The translations under genes and the position numbers were made by a program. From Marchantia polymorpha subsp. ruderalis (taxonomy: Eukaryota > Streptophyta > Marchantiopsida > Marchantiales > Marchantiaceae), in the NCBI GenBank assembly GCA_037833965.1, contig AP031357.1, positions 13,040,001 to 13,104,000 of the forward strand: a stretch of 64,000 nt of DNA, in the 5' to 3' direction. The notes beneath the pieces were generated by a model that made no database searches, was not told the origin of the DNA, and worked only from the letters and a program-made list of their open reading frames with translations. This document shows, piece after piece, positions 54,610 through 64,000 of the stretch (the first letter of the stretch is position 1; each line of letters opens with the position of its first letter).

Positions 54610-57600
54610 AGCAATCGAATCAGGGCAGTGTGACAAGAGCATCAATCCCATTCCGCACATTGACGACGGTGACTGGACTTTGCACCCTGCTTAGAAGGTT
54701 GACTCACGCCAGAACTACTTTACTGTGTGAAAGTGCCCAGCATTGTGCACTGAAACTTGCAATTGTCTTTGAACCGTATCACAGTATCTCAGTGGGATTC
54801 GATACACTTTAATTATATACTAAATATACCGAGTCGTCAAAGTTTAGAATCCAGTTTTTCTAGAGAACAGATAAGTGGCCCGAATGAAATGAACAGAAAA
54901 CGAGCTGGGAATGTGAGCCAGATATGCTAAGTAATATCTAATCGGAAAACCTTTAGGTGTCGATCTATTCAGTTGATCCATGCTCAAATTGTACAGAAGC
55001 TGCGATTAACAAGTGTCAGTGGTAAACTGACAGACGGCAGTTGGAGCCTTGAAGTAAAAGTTTGGATCTCACAAGCTTCGGTTCAATTTGAACCAAAGAT
55101 TCTATCTATTTAAAACATTATGTCTGATTTCTTCTGTTCGGTAATATAAATCTTGTACTCTAGCTCTGCACTATCTGAAGGGCACTTAATGCTTTAAAAT
55201 GAAGTCATCGAGTGCAAGTTTTGTGTGAAGACTCTCGAGCTGTTCACCTGGACTATGTGTGAGTGTTTGCAGGAGAAGAAATAGAGTGTTCTGTCAGTTC
55301 CAAGAATTGGAGGGTCAAGCTTATTTGCAGTGAGCCTAGTTCGTGATGACAGACTTGGCTGAGAGTTTGCACGTCTTCTTGTCTCGTTAGAAACGACTAT
55401 GCAGGTTTTCAAATCGATTTAGGCTAATCGTCCGCAGTTACGAGAGCTGAAACTTAGGCATGAGGACTCTACACATGGAGACGAAGTACCAGAGATTACA
55501 ACAGCTTACATTCCCAAGAATCGCGTATTTACATGAATGTTCATCTCCGAAAGCAATTTATAGTCATGCGATGACGAAGCGATGACGCTAAATCAGAATC
55601 AGCCATCGAGAACTAGGAGCCAACTCTAAACTCGAAACTCGAACGTCCAAAGAAAGGAATGATACCGATTGTGAGTTCAGCTATTTGGCACATTGTGTGC
55701 AGTGTACTGTGTCGTCTCAAACTTAGGTTAGATGGCAAATTGAGCCCCTTGTTACTGTTGCCTTGATCACACATGGTCTAAGAAAGTATTTAATAGCCTA
55801 AGGTAGGACAGTCGAAATGAGGGACCTCGTCACGAAGCATGTGGAGCTTTTGTGCACCACTGAAACCCTGTCACTGGACTGTAGAGAACGACACCGAGGG
55901 CTTTAAAGCATAAAGTCCTTTTTAATCGAGGACAATCGGAGTTGTTCGTATTTGAATTAGTCAAAGGGAGTCAACTTCCAACATATATTCTCCTGTATCT
56001 AGCGGTTTGTTGTATTAGAGGCCAAGATTCCAAGAGCTGTCAGCTTTGGGTAAGTGGAAAGCGTGTATGGCATAATTCCACAGCCCTGAACGCAAGTACG
56101 CTGATTTCGAACAGGATCATGAGCTAGCTTGCATTGCGCTTGGTGAGGCTGCAACTGGGAGAAAACGAATCTAACTTGATAACTTTCATCATGCTGCACG
56201 TATCCAGTCCAAGTATTGGGAAACGTTTCCTCTTCGGCTTTCTAGAGACGACTAATGTAGACCCTGGTTTATGCAGTACTGGAAAAAATGCCTTATTTAT
56301 CTAAGAATTTGTTGAAATTCTTATCGTGTAGTTGGATTCTATCAGTGCACTCATCGCAGCTCTTGCCAAATTTGAGGCATTGCTTAATTGTTTTGAAATA
56401 GTTCCAGGTATGCAAAGCATATACTGTATGTTTTTCACTGAGGTGCTCCAAGTTTTTCACTTTAGACTCACACTGCTGATGACTCTGCTTTCTCGTCATT
56501 TCGGTGCCATTCATGCCAGGCGATTACTTTAATACTTGTCACAACCTCTGACCGCTTATCTGTGAGAATAATATTCCATTCAGTGCGACGGCGAGTCGGT
56601 TCAAGTACAGAGAGCACACTGACCTCCGCCCAGCTGCTTGTCGACGTCAAGTAAATTTCAAAGACCATCATCTAGCATCAATGATTGCCAAATGCTCACG
56701 GGAACTTTAGTGCCATGGAAAAAGTTTCGTCATAAAAATTGTCGGGGTCCGATGACCGGAATCCACAGTCACTTGGAATTAGGAGTTACAAATGCGATGT
56801 ACTTGAGAAGCGGACATCAGGCAGAAGATGAGAGACTGATTGCTTGTCGCCTCGATCCCAAAACGACAAGAACTGGATGGCGAAGCGAGTTCAGTGCACA
56901 AATTGAAGAAGCATATGAACTGTAACCGCCCTATTTATATGTACATGAACTGTATCTTTACATAATTACGAAGAGGACCAAGACAGAGTTCATCTGTCTG
57001 AGAGAATTTCCGGATTCCCCTGTTGCATGGAAGTTCAATTCAGGTTCGACCTCAGAGGCCATAATCAGCTTGTGCGATGTGTTCAATTCTTTTACGCTTC
57101 TCGACTGTGATAAAAGCAGCCGTCATGGCAGCAAGTGCTATGGCAGAAAGGGTCAAAGAACCAGAGATGACTTCGACTCTGTTGAATCTGTTGAGGAGTA
57201 TCGGTCATCCTCTTCTACAACGAAGAAAGAAGAGGAAAGGAGAAGAGAGAGGTGTGACAGTTTTACGTGGAAGGCCTGCGAATACATCCAACATAAGAGC
57301 TGCATAGAAATCAAATGCAGAAAACCCGGCAGGCTTTGCAGTCATCTCATCGCATCAAACTCTGATCCACACTTTTCTCGTACCAGCGTGTGACATGGAA
57401 GAGTCGAATGTGAAGCAAATATCAATAGTCACGAGATGTTCCCATCCACGGGATGATTCGTACTCTCTCAGTCACTTTGGTCCTTCTTACATCTCTCTGA
57501 CACATGTTAGCAAGGCGGAGTAACAAGGAGCTGCAGAGGTGTAAAGACAGGAAAAGTAGACCAAGATCAAGCATCCAGAGCCTTCGAGTGGACACACGTC

Positions 57601-58489
57601 CTTCTGATGTACCATCGCAAATGTAGATAAAACATGGACACCCTTCATCACTAATAATGTGACCTCCAAGGGAATAACAACCCAGGGGCCAAGAGCACTT
57701 TCCTAAAAATATCACGAGCTCCTTAGGATCCGGCATCAGCTTCGCTTGGAATGGAGCCACTTTTCCTGAACTTCCGATGCTTTCAAATAGTACAGTACTG
57801 AGACACTGAGACAGGACCCAACTCGAAGTCCTCATCTACCTTCATGCGATGTTCCTGACGCTTCTGCTGCCCGTCATCCGTTACCATACCAGCTATCGGA
57901 AGCAAGAATCTCTTTCTCGCAAATCAGCGGCCAGTACCATGTGTCTGAATTTACAATCAAGTGTTCTATCCCAGCAGCTCATTGTTGTTCTTCTAGCCCT
58001 GGGATCAATCCCCTCTACATAGTTCGAGAAGTCTTCTTAACTACAGTGCATCCCTGAACTCCCCATAACTACTTGTAGACAACGATGCCAGCAAGTGATC
58101 GACTGGGTCTGAATGGGGTCCCAGCCAACTTCATCCAGGCCGCGAATCGGATGCATGAGTCGAAGGAGAAATCATTTCTTGAGAAGGTCGCGATGCTTGG
58201 AAAGAGCAGCACTCTCATGAGGCTCTTGCAGTTGTAGTCATTTCACGTCGAATTAACGCCTGCTTATAGCTTTCATGGTTAGATTTATAAACACCCATCC
58301 AGCTTTGGTGGAACGGTTTGTGATATACAGGTGGTCCGTGGAGGCTGCCATCACTTTTTCTTTCATCCGAACTATGTTGCGGCGTATGATTAGGATGTGT
58401 TCCATATGTATCACCAATAAGTGACTCAAGTTCCCATTGACTCTCGTCGATTGGCCATAGCTTGCTTCTGTGCCTCATCTTCAGTTGAG

Positions 58490-60130
58490 TCAACGAGTTA
58501 AGAATTCTGTATATTACACTCAAGAGAAATTAATTCAGTCCAACTCATTATTGAGCTACAACTACTTATATACCCACTTGTCGGTAATCTCAAAGTCAAT
58601 TATCATGATGAACTTTATGTTAATAGATAAAGCAATGGGGACACAAAGGTCAAAAGACTTAAAAGCACCATACAAACGAAAAATCACAAATAAAGTAAAA
58701 AGCCCAAATATCCATCCTAACTAGCACTATAGTGGTTACTACTATAATAACCTAAATAATTAATAATTAATATAATAAAATATAAAAATTCTCCATATCT
58801 TGATCAAGTTTAATTTTGAGTAAACTAGTACAAGTAACAAATACATGCTCTTCATACTCAATATGACCATCGTCATACAATTTACAAATATGTTCACTCC
58901 TATCAATATTAAGCCACCATACTCTCTCAATTCCAAACCTATGAGATCTAATTCTATGTGTGACGATAAGATGAAGTAATGATATAGAGATTACTTCAAG
59001 TAGTTATTACTGTTCACAATACACAAGCAGAGTATTCACATGAAATTGATAAAATTGCATTTTAGTGCCTCATTTACTTTAAAATAATGTTCAGAAATCC
59101 CTCCTGTAGACGTTCGCGGAGTGCCATAGTTAAGTTTCGTCACATCCCACCACAACACTAAGCTTCTAAATGAAATATTTCTAAGACTTTAAAACACTAG
59201 ATGAAACTTTCTACATTGATTTAACAATAAATATATGGTTTTGTAACCACCTTCTATTATCTTTTGCACGCAAAGTGATTATTAAAAAAAAATCTAACTA
59301 TAATTATTAAAAAAAATCAATGAATAGATATTTATAACTTTTCATATTTTCTAATTGTAGATCATTATAATAGAAGTAGAATTTAGATCTAGTGATCACT
59401 ATCATATTTTTAAACTTGAACATATTTAACTCTGACTGATTTGGATACAAACCTGTTTCTGTAAATTAATGACATCACACGGTAGTAAAGTGATATAATC
59501 TGAATACAAGAGAGGTTTGATAACAAAGTTTCCAAATTTAACACCATCACTATTATCATATACACTTGTTCTTTGTGTATAATTTATATCTCAAACTTGA
59601 GCTTAATGTCCAACCCCAAAAATACTTGAGGTGGTTGATGACTACAACACTTCTTTGATATGCTCATGGAATCAAAGAACTATTGTATATGGGATTACAA
59701 TAGCACTTTGACTTTGCAGAAGATAATTCTTAATTCATCTCAATCGAGAAGTCAGAAAATACCACGATTGAGGTTGAAGATAGGACTCAAGAAGAGTTAG
59801 TTGTTTCTGAAATAGCTCTAGAACTCGAAGCTCAAGAACCAGGTTCTTTACCTTTGCACTCTTAAACTCATGAGAAAAAAATTAAAAGTTTTGCACTCAA
59901 ATAACATTGAGAGCGATTTTGAATGAGGTTAATAGGAGAGGATAGAGAGCCATCAACCTTTACATGAGGTCACACAAAACATGAAATTAGCCATGTGCAT
60001 GCTAGAATGCGGTAGAATTGGACGTCTCACACAAGAACAATATTTTGTATATTGGTTTGCAACCACAAGGAGGGAAGTTCGATGCTAACAAATGGGTTAC
60101 TAAGTGAAACAAGATGGGAATAACAAAGTA
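58490..60130. other. AT-rich block containing a LINE relic
   Basis: AT-rich with no open frame of note other than the minus-strand relic at 58.76-59.0 kb. The remainder may be decayed sequence of the same element. Confidence 0.45.
58762..59003 (-). pseudogene. Probable LINE (non-LTR retrotransposon) C-terminal zinc-binding fragment
   Basis: The minus strand is open for about 75 codons and contains RIRSHRFGIERVWW, then EHICKLYDDGHIEYEEHVFVTC. This follows the layout of the zinc-binding domain after the reverse transcriptase in plant LINEs: an (S)HxLxIExGR-type helix, then CxxC, then a GxxEDExHFLxxC segment. The second Cys of the CxxC is Tyr here, so the zinc site is broken. No RT core was readable upstream. 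The assignment rests on motif memory only. Confidence 0.5.
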
Positions 60131-60394
60131 AAGCAGTATCAAGATACATCGGTTTTAGAGAGAGATATGCTCATGCAGAAGCAAGCAGTTAGCTTTATTG
60201 AGATGTGTTGTGAAAAATGTTCGACTTACAACGGTAGCACCAAGAAGTGCTATTGACATTACTGCTGAGTTTTTATCTGTTTTTTTTTTTATTATCGATT
60301 CTGAAGACCTATGGAATCGAGAACTGATGTGACGTATTACAAGATACATGAACCCCCTTGTGTGAACTTTGTATAAGATGAGTTTCAAGCTTTT

Positions 60395-62021
60395 GTGCTA
60401 TCAAATCAATTTGAGATTATACTTGGTAAAATTGGTTTTGATCTTCTTTCACCTCTGTCCATCCGAAACTTCCAAGTTTTGGGCCAATTGAGCAGGGTAG
60501 GAGCACTTGACGACCAATTCTGCGCCTTTGTCCGGCGTCCACCTCAAGGCAGTCCGCATCTCCCAACAAAAATTGTCAACTGCGAATACTATTATGTTAC
60601 TGTGTCAACAGTACCACGGTATTGCTCTGTCCTCGTACCACGAATGTACTTTTATGCTCCAATACGAGACAGAGCCGATATGAAGGGAACATTCTTCAGG
60701 TTAATCGCTCCGCTCCATCGACAGAAAGTGCACTCTCAAATTTTGCTTTCGAGCACTCATCAAGCATTTGGAGGCATGCAGTATCTCACCTGACGAGCAG
60801 CTTTCCAATGCTTCACGGCATTTCAATCACTTCATGCTAGGTTCAACCGCGAGAGTGGTGAGGGGCTCCTATCGCAGAATAGGCGACTACCACAGTGCTA
60901 TATTTCGAATGAGTGTCAAGGAGCTTTTGGTAGATCTCCAGGGGTCGATTTCGAGCGTGGAAATGTGCACGGGAGGACAATTATTTCAATCCAAGTGCTT
61001 AAATAAAGACCCGATTCTCGAGAAGCATTTAATTAGCATTAGCTTGCAAGCTATGAATAGAACAAGCTGAGCTACGATGACCTGAAGCCAGCAGGCTGAC
61101 TCACGATGTCAAATGTCACTCATTTGATTCACTAGGTACCTGATTTACAGCGGGAATTATCTTTGCATCGCCTGTTATCCATCATGACTGCATAGAGAAG
61201 AAATTGCTGACTCCCATGGCTTTTTTCATATCAACCTCCATGCATTTCTCAAGCGTCCGTCAAACATTCACCAGGTCCAGGGACAAAAATAAACCCTCGT
61301 GAAATCGACCACCCTTTTGATGCATACGCCTGAGACTTCAAGGGAAATGAATCAAGTACAAATCCACATACTCTAGTCGCAAATTAGCGTTGCCACAAGG
61401 AAAAGAAAGCGTTCATCTTAAGAATTCGAAGTACAGAACCACGCGGCTGACATCGAGTTCTATGATGGATCACCGCAATGAGAGCTCGGGATAAGTTGAC
61501 ATCACAAGAGAAGCCAATCTCTATCGTATCAAAGCAGTTCATAATCATTTGGTGGATGGCACAACTCCGAAGGAATAACTCATCTTACGCACTGCTCAGA
61601 ACTCCGATTCCCTGCCTGATATATATCCAAAATTGAATTTCAGGCTAGCAACACCTAATGAGATACTTGAGAAGCTGTATCCAGGACCTGGCCCCAAGAG
61701 TTTCCTTCATTCTGGAGAGAAAGTTCCAGCAGTACAGTGAACTTTATTATAATGATCTTTAAATAAGAAACCTCCAAGATATGAACATTTAACTCGCTGT
61801 TTGAGAGTCGTGTCTTGAGTTGATGAACACTATACACCACCTGAGACTCTTTCCAAGCGCAGGAATGACGTCAACTGCAGGGTGTGCACTGTACTAAGTT
61901 TGGTTATGATAAACAAATCGTCTCGCTTGTATGCTTCTGAGTTCGGGATATCCTCGAGAGCATCTCCTATCGTGGGCTCGGTTCTGTAAAGAGTGGCAGT
62001 CTCAAAATGCCTATAGCCAGT
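60395..62021 (-). pseudogene. Aldo/keto reductase pseudogene with preserved exon structure
   Basis: Four relic exons align with exons 2-5 of the AKR at 9.5 kb. Exon 2: 62021-61841 (181 nt against 182), TGYRHFETATLYRTEP, with catalytic Asp changed to Glu and a 1-nt deletion. Exon 3: 61386-61140, exactly 247 nt as in the intact gene, LRLEYVDLYLIHFP... to KAMGVSNF and PAVNQ, with three in-frame TGA codons. Exon 4: 60955-60790 (166 nt against 180), KLLDTHSKYSTVVVAYSAIG, frameshifted. Exon 5: from 60553 to about 60395, ALRWTPDKGAELVVKCSYPA, with a stop. Donors after exons 2, 3 and 4 are still GT. The acceptors of exons 3 and 5 are mutated. Exon 1 may survive near 62230-62310 but is uncertain. Retained introns show a DNA-level duplicate, not a retrocopy. 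Confidence 0.92.
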
Positions 62022-63811
62022 CTGCACATTTCACCACGTTTTAATCATTCTTTCAGTCTTAAGATCCCAAGGGAATCATAGGTAAATATTTTCACTAGTA
62101 GGTTGTATACATTAATATATATCACAATTAGCCATCTCCTAATAGCATGTTGATTATTAATGCCTGTAGATTGTTTTCCTCGTGCAAAGAAGAATCAGAT
62201 CAGTCGAATAAGTTCGATTCTCAAGTTCTCCCTCTGACAGCGAGCCAAATCCCTGCTACGGGTGCCAACAGGAACTGGCGTGACTGCGACTACTCGTCGA
62301 AAACGAAGCCAGCGTCTCTGCCTCTCGTTCGGTCGTAGAATAATTCCAATGGAAGATCTCCCCTCCGGAATCATCTGCAACGTTTCGAGCCTTATATAAT
62401 TTTTCCATTGTTAGCAGAATTGAGGCCTACGAATTGCAGTATTCGTATTAGCTGTGAACAGCAAAATTTTCCTGTCAGGGATCGGGATGTACTATATTTC
62501 GAATTCGTTGGAACGAAGGTTTAGAGTCTGCGAGTGCGAATCATGAGGTTTGATTTTTTCCCTCGTATGAGATGTCAGGCGCATCGTTTAGACATCACGA
62601 TTCCAACCATACGTCCTTAAATCATCTACCTCTGCGCGTCCTGCTTTCGCTTTTGCCTGCATCCACACCCCCACCCACACCCGGGTGGAGAAACGCAATC
62701 ACGATTCTTCTCCCGGCGTCGAGAGTCGTGAGTGCCCCAGATGCACCAGACTCTGATCCCCGACTTTTCTCTCCACTTTTCTCTTACAGATCTTCCAGTG
62801 TTGAAGGATGACATCCGAATCAGAATCTCTAGTCCAACCCGCAGTTCCATGAAGAGTCCTGCACCTGTCGAAGTCCCTTTAATCTCTTGGCTCGGAAAGC
62901 TTCATTCTGCAAATAATGCGAAAGAAGGGAGATATTTATATATCCACACACGCGCGTCAATCTTCGGATGGGTGGAGAGAGTCGATTAGGCCACGTGGGA
63001 TAGTGAGCAGTTCCTCCGTGCTATGATTATAAAAGATTTTTCATAACTATTGACAAATAAAGTATGAAGACTGCAAGAAAATTTGAGAGATATTTCTTGA
63101 TCCCAAGTGTTTTCCAATTCCCACATTATCCTTGAAATTTTCCCCGTCCTTGAGAATTGTCCATACGAGGTAAAACTCTTTGCTACAGAGTTGCATATTT
63201 TCCCACGGGGATCGATAGCTCTCACAGACTTCACACCAGAATCCATGCCAAACACAAACGAGGTCAATAAACAGAACAAAGATGTAGAGGTAGAGTTGAA
63301 CGACAAACAAGAGGTATGTGTAGACTATCAGCATGCTAATTTTCATTCCATGAGGAAGAAAGAACGAGAAATAATGAGAAGTGAAGGAAGTAGCGATCCA
63401 TGTAAATCACCCAATAGCATCATTCGAAGGACTTCGGATAAATAAATTGAACTGTAAACCAAAGAAGTGAGCAGATCCAGATTCACTTATATTGCAAACG
63501 AGGTCTTTAGAGCAACATGAGACGACAGAAACCAACCTCGAACGAGAAATCTTCAGTCGAGAAGCTCTTCACATGTTCGATCGGTTTCTTTACTAGCGTC
63601 TTGCATGTAACATTCGACCTGGAGCTCCTTACTAAGGCTCACATCCACAGTGGTAGCTTGCTGGAGTTTCGGACTTCTCTCAGTACAAAACGCCGCTTTA
63701 TGATTCAGATTGAAAAAATGAGTCATCTGCGAGCTGCACTCCTTCAGAAGAAAACCCACAATAGTCTGCATATTTACCAGTTGAACACTCTTCATGATCC
63801 TGTTTTCTTGT
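62022..63811. other. Region between the AKR pseudogene and the next AKR copy
   Basis: On the minus strand near 62230-62310 a stretch reading APVAGIWLAV could be a frameshifted remnant of the AKR exon 1 phrase GA.IPGIGLAV; this is weak. Otherwise no gene is recognised. A C-rich run lies near 62660-62690. Confidence 0.35.
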
Positions 63812-64000
63812 TCAATCCGACCAGCAATCGTAGATTTCCTGGTGTGACCTGTAAGGACTTGTAGTTTGATTGATCCAAATCTTCCCATCTTGTAATCTGA
63901 ATCGAGGCATGGTGGCGATTTTTTTATGGTCTTCTTCATCTAAATTCCAACCGAAGACGTTCAAGTTTTGCGCCATTCTGGAAGGATTTGAGCTCTTGAC
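63812..64000 (-). CDS. Aldo/keto reductase, terminal exon (rest beyond the right edge)
   Basis: The minus strand from the window edge reads VKSSNPSRMAQNLNVFGWNL, then IATMPRFRLQD, TTSPYRS and IYDCWSD, ending in TGA at 63812-63814. It aligns without gaps of note to the last exon of the AKR at 11304-11573 (SPARMAQNLDIF, LMPRFRLID, STSPYRSPGEIFEEW) but stops about 14 residues earlier. Unlike that copy it keeps the Lys-Ser of the NADPH-binding KSxxxxR motif. The 63 codons seen are clean, so this may be the 3' end of a functional gene lying just outside. Its 5' exons, including the catalytic tetrad, cannot be seen. Confidence 0.9.
   Translation of the reverse strand, partial: VKSSNPSRMAQNLNVFGWNLDEEDHKKIATMPRFRLQDGKIWINQTTSPYRSHQEIYDCWSD

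Larger units (their letters stand above)
50400..58490. other. Intergenic, nothing recognised apart from two hairpins
   Basis: Many short open frames without known motifs. A 90-codon, Cys-containing frame at 51272-51544 (+) is unassigned. The only distinct structures are the inverted repeats at 51473-51506 and 54567-54609. Confidence 0.4.

Noticed and set aside
60395..60793. 132-codon open frame (+)
   Set aside because: It runs antisense to AKR pseudogene exons 4 and 5, which explain the sequence better.
63553..63939. 128-codon open frame (-)
   Set aside because: It overlaps the AKR terminal exon in another frame. The AKR frame gives clear homology, so this is a shadow.

Overview
The window is nuclear DNA from a land plant. 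Genes are split by short GT-AG introns, there is no bacterial operon layout, and most of the sequence is non-coding or decayed transposons. The degenerate reading frame at about 20.6-23.5 kb resembles, from memory, a large family of predicted proteins in the liverwort Marchantia. A bryophyte, probably a liverwort, is therefore my best guess; this is inference, not a database result.

Layout. 1-3.4 kb (+): the last ten exons of a class II lysyl-tRNA synthetase of the bacterial/organellar type. 9.5-11.6 kb (+): a complete five-exon aldo/keto reductase (AKR). 15.6-25.4 kb: a nested transposon stack. A decayed MULE (Mutator-like) transposase gene is split by two insertions that each start with TG, end with CA and have perfect 5-bp target duplications. 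The first is 2.27 kb and the second 4.83 kb. The larger one carries a long, broken, antisense gene with a coiled-coil tail. 26.4-26.8 kb (+): a Copia integrase relic. 36.9-38.3 kb (-): a complete two-exon alpha/beta hydrolase of the methylesterase/hydroxynitrile-lyase type. About 58.8-59.0 kb (-): a probable LINE zinc-binding-domain relic in an AT-rich block. 60.4-62.0 kb (-): an AKR pseudogene that keeps the exon structure of the intact gene. 63.8 kb to the edge (-): the terminal exon of a third AKR copy that continues outside the window.

The three intact or apparently intact loci (LysRS, AKR, alpha/beta hydrolase) have unrelated roles: organellar translation, carbonyl reduction and ester or cyanohydrin cleavage. 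The theme that links parts of the window is AKR family expansion and decay, with one copy at 9.5 kb and two more, on the opposite strand, in the last 4 kb. Composition is mosaic. AT-rich blocks (about 4.4-5.6, 13.1-15.1, 26.8-27.8, 43-47 and 58.5-60.1 kb) alternate with GC-rich, pyrimidine-tract-rich blocks (39.4-42 and 47-50.4 kb) in which I recognise no gene. I found no rRNA, tRNA or CRISPR array.
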